64,000 bases of DNA from Streptomyces sp. NL15-2K (GTDB lineage Bacteria > Actinomycetota > Actinomycetes > Streptomycetales > Streptomycetaceae): contig NZ_CP130630.1 in NCBI RefSeq assembly GCF_030551255.1, positions 9,051,001 to 9,115,000 of the forward strand, in the 5' to 3' direction. The notes under the pieces were generated by a model. The model worked only from the letters and a program-made list of their open reading frames with translations, was not told the DNA's origin and did no database searches. Position numbers and translations under genes: made by a program. This document shows positions 1 to 8,658 of this stretch, in pieces (position 1 is the stretch's first letter; every line of letters begins with the position of its first letter).

Positions 1-1
1 T

Positions 2-967
2 CTCGCCGACCTGACCGACCTGCTGCCCGCCCGGCTCAAGGCGGACATCCCGCAGCGCAGTTGGGACACGGCGACCTTCGGCGACGGGATCCACGGCGTG
101 CCGTTCCTCCAGGAGCCGCGAGTGCTCATCGCCAACGCCACCTGGCTGAAGGAGTCCGGCGTACGGATCCCCACGCCTGAACAGCCGTGGAGCTGGCCGG
201 AGTTCCGGCGGATCACCGAGCGGCTCAGCGGCGACGGCAAGTACGGCGTGGCCTGGCCGCTCAAGGAACCCGTCTCCGCCACGCTCAACCTGTCGCTGTC
301 GGCGGGCGGCCGGCTCTTCCACCGGGGCGCGGACGGCAAGGTCACCGTCAGGTTCGGAAAAGCCGACGAGACAGTGCCCCGCACCATCCATGACCAGGCG
401 AACACCGACCGCAGCGCCTCACCCACCACCCTCGGCAGCGGCGGATCCGACACCCTGCCCGGCTTCTTCGGCGGCAAGTACGCGATGGTCCCGCTCGGGT
501 TCTCGTACCGCCAGCAGATCGCCCAGCAGGCACCGAAGGGCTTCGACTGGCAGGTGCTGCCCGCCCCGGCCGGCGCCGACGGGCTCACCCAGGGCGTCAG
601 CCCGCAGACCCTGTCCGTCGCCGAGGACAGCCCGCACAAGAAGGAGGCCGTGGAGTTCATCGACTTCCTGCTCCGGCCGCGGAACATGGTCCGGCTGGCC
701 CTGGGCGACTGGATGCTGCCCACCGGCACCCAGGCCCTCAAGGACCCCGCCCTGCACACCGCGAAGGACGGCTGGGCCACCGGCACCGCCCTCGCCGCGC
801 ATCTGCGACCGGCGCCCGCACAGTCGGTCCGGGGCTATCCGGAGTGGAAGGACAAGGTCGCCACACCCGCGTTCCAGGAGTACTACAGCGGGGCGATCGG
901 GCTGGAGGAGCTGCGCGAACGCCTTGAAGAGGACGGCAACCTGGTGCTCGCCCGGTACCAGCGCTGA
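2..967 (+). CDS. Extracellular sugar-binding protein of an ABC transporter (5' truncated by window)
   Basis: The reading frame is open from the first bases of the window, so the N-terminus with the lipoprotein signal lies outside. The visible 321 residues look like a family 1 extracellular solute-binding protein: a hinge-type segment (PFLQEPRVLIANATWLKESG), a PEQPWSWPEFRRI segment, then a central GKYAMVPLGFSYRQQ part and a C-terminal lobe with 'EAVEFIDFLL' followed by 'YPEWKD'. Such proteins capture oligosaccharides outside the membrane and deliver them to an MFS-independent ABC permease. The permease genes are not in view and must lie upstream or elsewhere. The gene converges on the DUF3152 gene with only 7 bp between the stops. 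Substrate cannot be told. Confidence 0.8.
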   Translation, partial: LADLTDLLPARLKADIPQRSWDTATFGDGIHGVPFLQEPRVLIANATWLKESGVRIPTPEQPWSWPEFRRITERLSGDGKYGVAWPLKEPVSATLNLSLSAGGRLFHRGADGKVTVRFGKADETVPRTIHDQANTDRSASPTTLGSGGSDTLPGFFGGKYAMVPLGFSYRQQIAQQAPKGFDWQVLPAPAGADGLTQGVSPQTLSVAEDSPHKKEAVEFIDFLLRPRNMVRLALGDWMLPTGTQALKDPALHTAKDGWATGTALAAHLRPAPAQSVRGYPEWKDKVATPAFQEYYSGAIGLEELRERLEEDGNLVLARYQR

Positions 968-974
968 GCCCGCT

Positions 975-1829
975 TCAGGGAATGGCAGGCCCGGTGATGT
1001 ACCGCCCCTCCTCGTCGTACGGCCAGACATTGGGCACGCAACCGTGCATCCCCTTGATCTGCTGCATCATCGCGGGGGCCGGTTTCCCCGGGCCGGGGCA
1101 GTCGACGTGGCCGTGGCCGAGGAAGTGGCCGACCTCGTGGTTGATGATCAGCGCTCGGTAGGCCGTCACGTCCTTGGCGTAGACGGGAGTCGCCAGCAGC
1201 CAGCGTTCGAGGTTGACCATCACGTTCTCGGACACGCTGCAGTTGAGCTCGCCGCCGGTGTCCAGCCCGTACTGCCCGCAGATCTTGTCCACGGTCCCGG
1301 GCGTCGCGACCCGTACGGCGAAGTCGGTGGCGCCGCCCGCGACCCGCTGGAACGCCGAGTCACCGTCCGCCGTCCAGCCGCGCCGGTCGGCCAGAACGCG
1401 CTCCACCTGCTCGGCGACGTCCGCGGCGGACAGATCGATGCCGTCCTCGACGTCGACCCGGTAACGCAGGGTCGTACCCGTCCCGGCCTTGGCGCTGGTG
1501 CCGGACGCGGTGGTGAAGGTGCCCGGGCCCGTGGCCGGGATGGTGGGTTTGACGGGCGTGGACGGACTGGGTGAGGGCTTGGGGCTGCGCGTCGGCCGTG
1601 CGGCGGGGGCCGTGCTGGATTCGACCGGCTTGGCCTGCTCGGTGGAGCGGGAGTCCTTCGGAGCGTCTTGCGGAGACGTCCATCCCACGGCCGCGAAACC
1701 GGCGGCACCCAGGACGGTCAGCGCGGCCAGACCGCCCCACACCTGCCCCTTCCGGCCGCGCGCCGACGCGTGCGCGGGGCCGTTCGTACGGCGGCGGCTG
1801 CGGGACGGGGTTGTTTTGTGCGCGGTCAT
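975..1829 (-). CDS. DUF3152 secreted/membrane-anchored metzincin-like protein
   Basis: 284 residues starting at ATG. An N-terminal basic stretch is followed by one hydrophobic segment (about residues 31-49, GGLAALTVLGAAGFAAVGW), then a Ser/Pro/Thr-rich linker (about 52-100) and a folded C-terminal domain. That domain matches the DUF3152 family and ends with HEVGHFLGHGH at about residues 231-241, an exact HExxHxxGxxH zinc-binding metzincin motif. Two Cys pairs suggest disulfides outside the cell. Inferred role: a surface zinc protease or a catalytically similar enzyme of unknown substrate. It is divergent from the response regulator gene and may share its control region. Confidence 0.8.
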   Translation of the reverse strand: MTAHKTTPSRSRRRTNGPAHASARGRKGQVWGGLAALTVLGAAGFAAVGWTSPQDAPKDSRSTEQAKPVESSTAPAARPTRSPKPSPSPSTPVKPTIPATGPGTFTTASGTSAKAGTGTTLRYRVDVEDGIDLSAADVAEQVERVLADRRGWTADGDSAFQRVAGGATDFAVRVATPGTVDKICGQYGLDTGGELNCSVSENVMVNLERWLLATPVYAKDVTAYRALIINHEVGHFLGHGHVDCPGPGKPAPAMMQQIKGMHGCVPNVWPYDEEGRYITGPAIP

Positions 1830-1874
1830 GGTCGTTCAGGTTGTGACGGGCATGTGATCGGACCTGGTTCGAAT

Positions 1875-1922
1875 GGCAACGAATTGGTAACGGAGGTTTG
1901 TTGAAGGATCGATACTGAGCAC
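1875..1922 (+). promoter_or_regulatory. Putative promoter with OmpR-type direct repeat before the two-component operon
   Basis: GGCAACG at 1875-1881 and GGTAACG at 1886-1892 form a direct repeat with an 11-bp period, the spacing usual for OmpR/PhoB-family regulators. GATACT at 1911-1916 is a good -10 whose start point would fall at the ATG at 1923, so the transcript is probably leaderless. No convincing -35 is visible. This would fit activation or autoregulation by the regulator encoded just downstream; that is inference. Confidence 0.4.
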
Positions 1923-2615
1923 ATGCCACGAGTTCTGCTGATCGAAGACGACCGCGCCGTCCGGGAGGGTGTCGGCCTCGCGCTGCGTCGTCAGGGCCAC
2001 GAGGTCGCCGCCGCCGAGACGGGGGAGGACGGGCTGGAGCGGCTGCGGTCGTTCCGGCCGGACGTCGTGGTGCTGGACCTGATGCTGCCCGGCATGCCGG
2101 GCCTGGACGTGTGCCGGGGGATGCGCGCCCTCGACCAGACACTGCCGATCATCATGGCGACCGCGCGGGGCGACGACGAGGACATCGTCGTAGGGCTGGA
2201 GGCCGGGGCCGACGACTACGTGGTCAAGCCCGTACAGGCCCGGGTGCTGGAGGCGCGCATCCGTGCCGTGCTGCGCCGGGCGGCCGGCGCGCCCGCCGAC
2301 GAAGGCATACCGAAGATCGACACACACGGGGACCTGGCCATCGACCGGGCCGGGCTCTCGGTCACCTGGCAGGGCGAGCCGGTCGCGCTCGCCCCCTCCG
2401 AACTGCGGCTGCTGCTGACCCTGTCCGCCTCGCCCGGCCAGGTGTTCAGCCGGCAGCAACTCCTGGAGGCGGTCTGGGAGCACAGCTTCCACGGCGACGC
2501 GCGCCTGGTGGACGCCTGCGTCAAACGGCTGCGCGCCAAAATGGGCGAACCCCCGCGCGAGCCGCGCTACATCCAGACCGTGCGCGGTTTCGGCTACCGG
2601 TTCGCCTCCCGGTGA
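1923..2615 (+). CDS. OmpR/PhoB-family response regulator
   Basis: 230 residues. The receiver domain (about 1-115) has the acidic pocket IEDDR, the phosphoacceptor Asp in VVVLDLMLPG and the conserved Lys in YVVKP. The C-terminal winged-helix domain (about 135-228) ends with the typical RYIQTVRGFGYRF. The receiver closely resembles Streptomyces AfsQ1/CseB-type regulators, but I cannot assign the orthologue. It heads a three-gene operon with a histidine kinase and a lipoprotein; the stop codon overlaps the kinase GTG (GTGA). The ATG at 1923 lies 6 nt after a -10-like hexamer, so translation is probably leaderless. Confidence 0.9.
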   Translation: MPRVLLIEDDRAVREGVGLALRRQGHEVAAAETGEDGLERLRSFRPDVVVLDLMLPGMPGLDVCRGMRALDQTLPIIMATARGDDEDIVVGLEAGADDYVVKPVQARVLEARIRAVLRRAAGAPADEGIPKIDTHGDLAIDRAGLSVTWQGEPVALAPSELRLLLTLSASPGQVFSRQQLLEAVWEHSFHGDARLVDACVKRLRAKMGEPPREPRYIQTVRGFGYRFASR

Positions 2616-4105
2616 GGCTCTCGGCGAGAACCCGGGTCAGAGCCCCGCAACTGCGGGGCTTGCGCATGCGGTTGGTGGTGGCGTTCGCCCTCGTCGCCGC
2701 GCTCACCGCCGCCACCACCGGCGCCCTGACCTTCCGGGAGGCACGCACCGGAGTCCTCCAGCAGAGCCAGGACACCGTGATCAAACTGCTGCGCACCCAC
2801 GTGGACCGGTTCGCCCCTGAGCTCGGCATTCCCCCGGGCGAGGCCGAACTGCGGCGGTTCGCGTCCGACGTGGCCGCCGCCGAACCGTCCGGGACCTGGC
2901 GGGTGCTGGTCGCCTACGACGGGCTGAGCGCCACCTCCGCCCCCGACGACCCGTTCGCGGAACTGACGTCCGACCTGCGCGAGGCCGTCGACTCCAGCAC
3001 GGCCACCGTCTTCCAGCGGGTGAACAGCGGCGACCACACCTCCCTCGTCGTCGGCATGTCGGTCATCTACGCCATGCCCGAAGAGGAAGGCCGGATCGCG
3101 TCCGGCGTGCAGGTCTTCCTGGCGGTGCCGCAGGCCACGGAACAGGCGTACGTCGACGCCCTGGTCAGCGCCGTCCAACGGGCCACCGTGCCCGCCCTGG
3201 GCCTCGCCGTGCTGCTCGCGCTGCTCGCCGCCCGCGGAGTGCTGCGGCCGGTGCGCGCACTGCGCCACGCCACCCGCAGCATCGCCGAGGGGCGGCTGGA
3301 CACCCGGCTCGCGGTCGAGGGCTCCGACGAACTCGCCGACCTGTCCCACACGTTCAACGAGACCGCCGCCGCCCTGGAGGAGTCGGTCGCCGAACTGCGC
3401 GGCATGGAGGCCAGGGCCCGCCGGTTCGCCGCGGACGTCTCGCACGAACTGCGCACCCCGCTCGCCGCCATGTCGGCGGTCACCGACGTCCTCGACGAGG
3501 ACGCCGCCGGCCTCGACCCCGACACCGCCACCGCGGTCCGGCTGATCAGCGAGGAGACCGTGAAACTGACCCGGCTGGTGGACGACCTGATGGAGATCTC
3601 CCGCTTCGACGCGGGCGCGGCCGTGCCGCACCTGGACGAGATCGACCTCGCCGAGTCGCTGCGGCGCACGCTCGCCTCCCGCGCCTGGACCGACCTGGTC
3701 GACACCCGGCTGCCGCCGCCCGACGCCCTGCGCGGACGGGTCGACCCGCGCCGCCTCGACGTGATCGTCGCGAACCTCGTCGGCAACGCCCTCCGGCACG
3801 GCGCCCGACCGGTCGAACTGCGCTTGTACGAGGGCGAAGACCCCGGGTCGGCCGTGATCGAAGTGCTGGACAGCGGACCCGGCATCCCGGGCGACGTGCT
3901 GCCCCACGTCTTCGAGCGCTTCTACAAGTCCGACACCGCCCGCACCCGGACCGAGGGCAGCGGCCTGGGCCTCGCCATCACCGCGGAGAACGTCCGGGTG
4001 CACGGCGGCACCGTCCGGGCGGCGAACCGTGCGGAGGGCGGCGCCGTCTTCAGCGTCGAACTCCCGCTGTGGCGGGACACGTTGCCGCAGGAGGACCGAT
4101 CTTGA
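2612..4105 (+). CDS. Sensor histidine kinase partner of the response regulator
   Basis: About 497 residues from the GTG at 2612, chosen because it overlaps the regulator stop by 4 bp. Two transmembrane segments (about residues 20-40 and near 190-210) flank an extracytoplasmic sensor loop. HAMP follows, then the HisKA H-box FAADVSHELRTPL, the N-box NLVGNALRHG, G1 DSGPGIPGD and G2 GSGLGLAI. All catalytic motifs are intact. The kinase should phosphorylate the regulator encoded upstream in response to an envelope signal. The stop overlaps the TTG start of the lipoprotein gene, suggesting that the lipoprotein takes part in sensing. Confidence 0.92.
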   Translation: MRLSARTRVRAPQLRGLRMRLVVAFALVAALTAATTGALTFREARTGVLQQSQDTVIKLLRTHVDRFAPELGIPPGEAELRRFASDVAAAEPSGTWRVLVAYDGLSATSAPDDPFAELTSDLREAVDSSTATVFQRVNSGDHTSLVVGMSVIYAMPEEEGRIASGVQVFLAVPQATEQAYVDALVSAVQRATVPALGLAVLLALLAARGVLRPVRALRHATRSIAEGRLDTRLAVEGSDELADLSHTFNETAAALEESVAELRGMEARARRFAADVSHELRTPLAAMSAVTDVLDEDAAGLDPDTATAVRLISEETVKLTRLVDDLMEISRFDAGAAVPHLDEIDLAESLRRTLASRAWTDLVDTRLPPPDALRGRVDPRRLDVIVANLVGNALRHGARPVELRLYEGEDPGSAVIEVLDSGPGIPGDVLPHVFERFYKSDTARTRTEGSGLGLAITAENVRVHGGTVRAANRAEGGAVFSVELPLWRDTLPQEDRS

Positions 4106-4662
4106 GAGCTGTATGCCGATTCGCGTCGCTGGTGCTGCCGGCGCTCTCCGCCCTCGTCTCCTGCGGCATCCCCGCGACCGGCGTGGTGGAGGTGGGCGGG
4201 CCCGCGAGCGGGATCGTGCCGACGGTACGGGTCTACTTCGTGGCGGACGGCACCCTGGTCGCAGTCCCCCGCAGAACCGTCGCCCCGGTCGACGTCGCGT
4301 CGGCCGTGGACGTGCTGCTCCAGGGCCCGACCGACGCGGAACGCGCCAAGCGCCTGACCACGCTGCTGCCGTCGCCCGGACCGCTGCCGACGGCCGTCCC
4401 GTCCCCGCTGCCGTCGGGCCTCGCCGCGCAGGTGCCGCAAGCGGCGGAGACGCCGGACCTCGTGAAGGTGTCCACGCGGGGCGACCGGGTTTCCCTCGAA
4501 CTGTCCGCCGAGGTGAACGACCTCGCGGCAGCCCAGCTGATCTGCACGGCCGTGGGGGCGCGAAACGTCGCCGACCCCGGGGGCGATCCCGTGCCGGTCA
4601 CCGTCACGGGCCCGGACGGCCGCCGCGTGGAGGAGGCTGCCGTGGACTGCCCCGGCGAGTGA
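4102..4662 (+). CDS. GerMN-like lipoprotein of the two-component operon
   Basis: 186 residues from the TTG at 4102, which overlaps the kinase stop (TTGA) and has a strong GCAGGAGGA ribosome site about 7 nt upstream. The N-terminus is a short lipoprotein signal with lipobox LVSC near residue 20. The mature part ([16 protein letters not shown], then [16 protein letters not shown]) resembles a GerMN-type domain, as found in LpqB. By position it is probably an accessory that modulates the adjacent sensor kinase, as lipoproteins do in CseABC- and MtrAB-LpqB-type systems. This role is inferred. Confidence 0.75.
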   Translation: MRAVCRFASLVLPALSALVSCGIPATGVVEVGGPASGIVPTVRVYFVADGTLVAVPRRTVAPVDVASAVDVLLQGPTDAERAKRLTTLLPSPGPLPTAVPSPLPSGLAAQVPQAAETPDLVKVSTRGDRVSLELSAEVNDLAAAQLICTAVGARNVADPGGDPVPVTVTGPDGRRVEEAAVDCPGE

Positions 4663-4683
4663 CCGGCAGTCCCGGATATTCAG

Positions 4684-4713
4684 TTGCACGAGACGTCTCG
4701 TCTCGTCTACTGT
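4684..4713 (+). promoter_or_regulatory. Operator-promoter of the macrolide glycosyltransferase gene
   Basis: TTGCAC (4684-4689) and TACTGT (4708-4713) are separated by 18 bp, a good -35/-10 pair. ACGAGACGTCTCGT at 4688-4701 is a perfect 14-bp palindrome lying in the spacer, where a bound TetR-like repressor would block polymerase. The predicted start point is at or next to the ATG at 4721, and no ribosome site precedes that ATG, so the message is probably leaderless. Confidence 0.55.
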
Positions 4714-4720
4714 CGACACC

Positions 4721-5917
4721 ATGACCACCCCCCGCGCCCACATCGCCATGTTCTCCATCGCCGCCCACGGCCACGTGAACCCGAGCCTCGAGGTGATCCG
4801 CGAGCTCGTCGCGCGCGGGCACCGGGTCACGTACGCCATTCCGCCCGTGTTCGCCGAGAAGGTCGCCGGGACCGGTGCCGAGGTGAAGCTCTGGACGTCG
4901 ACGCTGCCCTCGCCCGACGACGACCCGGCGGCCTGGGGCACCACCCTGCTGGACAACGTGGAGCCCTTCCTGGCCGACGCGATCCAGGCGCTCCCGCAGC
5001 TGATCGAGGCGTACGAGGGCGACGAACCCGACCTCGTGCTGCACGACATCACCTCCTACCCGGCCCGTGTCCTCGCCCACCGCTGGGGCGTGCCCGCGAT
5101 CTCCCTGTCACCGAACCTCGTCGCCTGGGACGGCTATGAGGAGGAGGTCGCCGAGCCGATGTGGGAGGAGCCGAAGAAGACCGAGCGCGGACAGGCCTAC
5201 TACGCCCGCTTCCATGCCTGGCTGGAGGAGAACGGGATCACCGAGCACCCGGACCCGTTCCTCGGCCGTCCCGCCCGCTCCCTCGTCCTGATCCCCAGGG
5301 CGTTGCAGCCGAACGCCGACCGGGTCGACGAGACCGTGCACACCTTCGTCGGCGCCTGCCAGGGCGACCGCGGCGCGGAGGGCGACTGGCAGCGGCCCGC
5401 CGGCGCCGAGAAGGTGGTCCTCGTCTCGCTCGGGTCCGCCTTCACCAAGCTGCCGGACTTCTACCGGGAGTGCGTCGAGGCCTTCGGCGATCTGCCGGGC
5501 TGGCACCTGGTGCTCCAGATCGGCAAGCACGTCGACCCCGCCGAGCTGGGCGACGTACCGGCGAACGTCGAAGTGCGGTCCTGGGTACCGCAGTTGACGA
5601 TCCTGAAGCAGGCCGACCTGTTCGTCACGCACGCCGGTGCGGGCGGCAGCCAGGAGGGCCTGGCCACGGCCACGCCGATGATCGCCGTACCGCAGGGCGT
5701 GGACCAGTTCGGCAACGCGGACATGCTCCAGGGCCTCGGCGTCGCCCGCCACCTTCCGACCGAGGAGGCGACCGCCGAGGCCCTGCGGGAGGCCGCCCTC
5801 GCGCTGGTCGACGACCCCGAGGTCGCCCGGCGGCTGCAGGAGATCCAGGCGGAGATGGCCCAGGAGGGCGGCACGAAGCGAGCGGCCGACCTCATCGAGG
5901 CCGAACTGCCCGCGTAA
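4721..5917 (+). CDS. mgt: Macrolide-inactivating glycosyltransferase (OleD/Mgt type)
   Basis: 398 residues, full length for GT1-family GT-B enzymes. The N-terminus ([20 protein letters not shown]) holds the conserved catalytic-base His near residue 20. Several long blocks appear nearly identical to Streptomyces OleD as I remember it, including [31 protein letters not shown] and the donor-binding TPMIAVPQ...DQFGNA. OleD and Mgt use UDP-glucose to glucosylate and inactivate macrolides in the cytoplasm, giving self- or cross-resistance. The gene stands alone between a palindromic operator-promoter and a strong terminator; an MMPL exporter lies downstream in the opposite direction. The symbol mgt is by similarity only. 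Confidence 0.88.
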   Translation: MTTPRAHIAMFSIAAHGHVNPSLEVIRELVARGHRVTYAIPPVFAEKVAGTGAEVKLWTSTLPSPDDDPAAWGTTLLDNVEPFLADAIQALPQLIEAYEGDEPDLVLHDITSYPARVLAHRWGVPAISLSPNLVAWDGYEEEVAEPMWEEPKKTERGQAYYARFHAWLEENGITEHPDPFLGRPARSLVLIPRALQPNADRVDETVHTFVGACQGDRGAEGDWQRPAGAEKVVLVSLGSAFTKLPDFYRECVEAFGDLPGWHLVLQIGKHVDPAELGDVPANVEVRSWVPQLTILKQADLFVTHAGAGGSQEGLATATPMIAVPQGVDQFGNADMLQGLGVARHLPTEEATAEALREAALALVDDPEVARRLQEIQAEMAQEGGTKRAADLIEAELPA

Positions 5918-5929
5918 CACGCGCGAGAA

Positions 5930-5966
5930 GAGGGCCCGTTGACTCCCCCGGAGTCAACGGGCCCTC
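5930..5966 (+). terminator. Strong hairpin terminator after the glycosyltransferase gene
   Basis: Arms 5930-5946 and 5950-5966 are perfectly complementary (17 bp) around a CCC loop. It sits 13 bp after the glycosyltransferase stop. No U-tract follows, as is usual in Streptomyces. A second, weaker hairpin (AAGGGT/ACCCTT, 5974-5989) follows and could end the oppositely oriented MMPL gene. Confidence 0.85.
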
Positions 5967-6020
5967 GGTCATGAAGGGTTCGCACCCTTATGTGACGGGT
6001 TCACACCCTCGCGGAGCCGT

Positions 6021-8273
6021 TCAGACCCCCAGTCGCTCACCCTCGTCGTCCCGGGCCACGGGCCGGGCCACGGCCTCGGGCGACTCGTCGTGGGTGAGGT
6101 CCGGCATCCGGTGCAGCCACTTCGGCAGGTACCAGTTGCGCTCGCCGAGCAGCGCCATCACCGCGGGGAGCAGCACACCCCGGATGATCGTCGCGTCGAT
6201 GAGCACCGCGGCCGCGAGGCCGACGCCCATCTGCTTCATGGACTGCATGGACAGCGTGCCGAAGATCGCGAAGACGGCGACCATGATCACCGCGGCGCTG
6301 GTCACGACACCGGCGGTGGTGACCACACCGTGCTTGATGGCCTCGTTCGTCGTACGGCCGCGCATCCGTGCCTCGCGGATCCGCGAGACCACGAACACGT
6401 GGTAGTCCATCGACAGGCCGAACAGGATCACGAAGAGGAACAGCGGCAGCCAGGTGATGATGGCGCCGACGCCCTCCGCACCCACCAGCGAGGCACCCCA
6501 GCCGTGCTGGAAGACCCCGACGAGGATGCCGTAGGCCGCGCCCACAGACAGCAGGTTGAGCACGATCGAGGTGATCGCGATCGTCAGCGAGCGGAACGAC
6601 AGCAGCATCAGCGCGAAGGCGAAGACCACGACGAACGCGAAGACCGGGACGACGGCTCCGGCCAGCTGGTCGTTGAAGTCCTTCGACCCGGCCACCTGTC
6701 CGGTGATCGGCGCCTCGACGCCGTCGACCTTGCCGAGCGTGGCGGGCCGCACCTCGTCGCGCAGCTTCTCCAGGTTCTCGCCGGCCTTGTCCAGGTCGGA
6801 GCCGCCGACCAGCGGGACGTAGACGAAGGCGAGGTTCTGGCTGTCGTGCAGCTTGATCTCGACCGGGCCGCGCGAGGCGCCGGAAGCGACCGCCCGCTCC
6901 TTGAACTCGGCCAGGGCGCCCCGTACCTCGGGCGCGTTGATGTCGTCCGCCTTGACGACGACCTCGGCCGGCTCGGAGCCGCCCGGGAAGGCGTCGTTGA
7001 CCCGGTTGTACGTCTGCACGATCGGCAGCGAGTCGCCGAACTCCTGGTCCAGGGTGAGGTTCTGCGTCTTCATGCCGACCGCCGGCGCGGCGATCGCGAG
7101 CAGTGCGCCGGCCGCCACGACGACCGAGATGACGGGCCGCGCGAGCACGCCCTTCAGTACGGCCGTCCAGAACCGGCTCTCGTCGTTGCCGCCGCCCCGG
7201 CGACGCCGCCGCAGGAACGGAATACGGCCCTTCTCGACCCGCCCGCCCAGCAGTGAGAGCAGCGCGGGCAGCACGGTCACCGATCCGACCATGGCGACCG
7301 CCACGACCATCAGCGACGCCAGGCCCATGGCCTCGAACTCGGCGAGCCCGGTGAACAGCATGCCCGCCATCGCCACGCACACCGTGACACCCGAGACGAT
7401 GATCGCGCGGCCACTGGTGGCGGCGGCCACCCGCAGCGCCGTCTGGGGGTCCCGTCCCGCCTCGCGTTCCTCGCGCTCGCGGCGCAGGTAGAACAGGCAG
7501 TAGTCGACGCCTACGGCCAGACCGACCAGGAGCATCACGGAATTGGCGGTCTCACTCATCGGCATCACATGACTGACCAGGCCCATCAGGCCCATCGTCG
7601 CCATGATCGCGGTGATCGCCAGCAGCACCGGCAGCAGGGCCGCCACCAGCGCGCCGAAGGCGATGAGCAGGATGCCGAGGGCCACGGGCACGGCGGAGTA
7701 CTCGGCCTTCTGGAAGTCGTCGCCGAACGCGTCGTCGAACGTCTTCATCATGCTGGCGCCGCCGATCTCCTCGATCCGCAGCGACTCGTGGTCCTTCTGG
7801 ACGTCCTCGACGGCGTTCAGCACCGGCTCGACCCGCTCGCCCGCGGTGTCGGAGTCGCCGCGCATGTCGAACTGCACCAGCGCGCTGCGGCCGTCCTTCG
7901 AGATCGTGTCCGTGTCGTACGGCGAAGTCACGTCCGTGACCTTGCCGGTCTTGTCCACGGCCTCCATGACCGCGGTGACCGCGGCACGGAACTCGGCGTC
8001 CGTGGCCTTGACGCCGCCGTCCTTCGCCTGGATCAGTACGGTCTCACTGGCCGGTTCGTCGATCCCGGCGTCCTTGATGATCCGGGCGGCCGTGTGCGTC
8101 TCGCCCGGCAGCCCGTCGCTCTGGTCGACATCGACCCGCCCCGCCGCCGACCCGAGCCCCATCGCCAGGACGACGAACAGCACCCAGATGCCGACGGCAG
8201 CCCATCGATGCTGGGCACTCCAACCGCCGGCCCGGGCGGCCAACCCCCGTACCCGTGTATCTCCGTTCCCCAT
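6021..8273 (-). CDS. MMPL (RND-like) family exporter
   Basis: 750 residues from the ATG at 8273, preceded by an AAGGGGG ribosome site; the frame stays open upstream but lacks support there. The architecture is duplicated: an N-terminal transmembrane helix, a soluble loop (about 50-195), a membrane block with GVDYCLFYLRREREE, then a second extracellular loop (about 390-520) and a second membrane block with SMDYHVFVVSRIREARMRG. Both D-Y motifs, thought to carry the proton relay, are present. Family members export lipids or secondary metabolites (ActII-3 type). The neighbouring glycosyltransferase hints at antibiotic resistance, but that link is inference. Confidence 0.88.
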   Translation of the reverse strand: MGNGDTRVRGLAARAGGWSAQHRWAAVGIWVLFVVLAMGLGSAAGRVDVDQSDGLPGETHTAARIIKDAGIDEPASETVLIQAKDGGVKATDAEFRAAVTAVMEAVDKTGKVTDVTSPYDTDTISKDGRSALVQFDMRGDSDTAGERVEPVLNAVEDVQKDHESLRIEEIGGASMMKTFDDAFGDDFQKAEYSAVPVALGILLIAFGALVAALLPVLLAITAIMATMGLMGLVSHVMPMSETANSVMLLVGLAVGVDYCLFYLRREREEREAGRDPQTALRVAAATSGRAIIVSGVTVCVAMAGMLFTGLAEFEAMGLASLMVVAVAMVGSVTVLPALLSLLGGRVEKGRIPFLRRRRRGGGNDESRFWTAVLKGVLARPVISVVVAAGALLAIAAPAVGMKTQNLTLDQEFGDSLPIVQTYNRVNDAFPGGSEPAEVVVKADDINAPEVRGALAEFKERAVASGASRGPVEIKLHDSQNLAFVYVPLVGGSDLDKAGENLEKLRDEVRPATLGKVDGVEAPITGQVAGSKDFNDQLAGAVVPVFAFVVVFAFALMLLSFRSLTIAITSIVLNLLSVGAAYGILVGVFQHGWGASLVGAEGVGAIITWLPLFLFVILFGLSMDYHVFVVSRIREARMRGRTTNEAIKHGVVTTAGVVTSAAVIMVAVFAIFGTLSMQSMKQMGVGLAAAVLIDATIIRGVLLPAVMALLGERNWYLPKWLHRMPDLTHDESPEAVARPVARDDEGERLGV

Positions 8274-8658
8274 GACGGGCTTGCCCCCTTGTGAGCGGTG
8301 GCAGCCCCCTGCCGCCACCTTTCGCTTCGAAGGTATGGGCCGGATAAAGCCATCTCGTCGTGCTGCCCGGTGAAGCATGACGGGCCCGAATCATCCCCTC
8401 GGCCCCCGGGCTCTCCCCACTGGGGAGGATGATGGTCCCTTACATCTACCTGGCCTTCTCGGGGACGACGAGCAGAGTGTCCGGTCCGCCGTCCGTGCCC
8501 CGCTTTGCCGTGACGAGAACCTGTTGAATGAGTCACAGGTGCGTGCTGCGGTTGAATCTCGCCCTCCGCATCGGCCAGAGTTCCGCACAGTCCGCCCGCG
8601 CGGACACGGCCGTCGTGCCCACCCCCACGGGGCACGACGGCCGCCTTATCGTGTGCGG
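8274..8658. other. 385-bp region between divergent genes, with hairpins and a possible 44-codon ORF
   Basis: No clear gene. A 13-bp perfect hairpin (8608-8620 / 8630-8642, 9-nt loop) looks like a terminator, and CTCCCC/GGGGAG (8413-8427) forms a second, smaller one. A 44-codon frame on the plus strand (8528-8662, starting MSHRCVLRLNLAL) ends in an ATGA overlap with the next gene, but it runs through the large hairpin and has no recognisable relative, so it is not called. The MMPL promoter must lie at the left end. Confidence 0.4.

Noticed and set aside
2594..4003. 469-codon minus-strand frame in the histidine kinase gene
   Set aside because: Antisense shadow; kinase motifs H, N, G1, G2 are on the plus strand.
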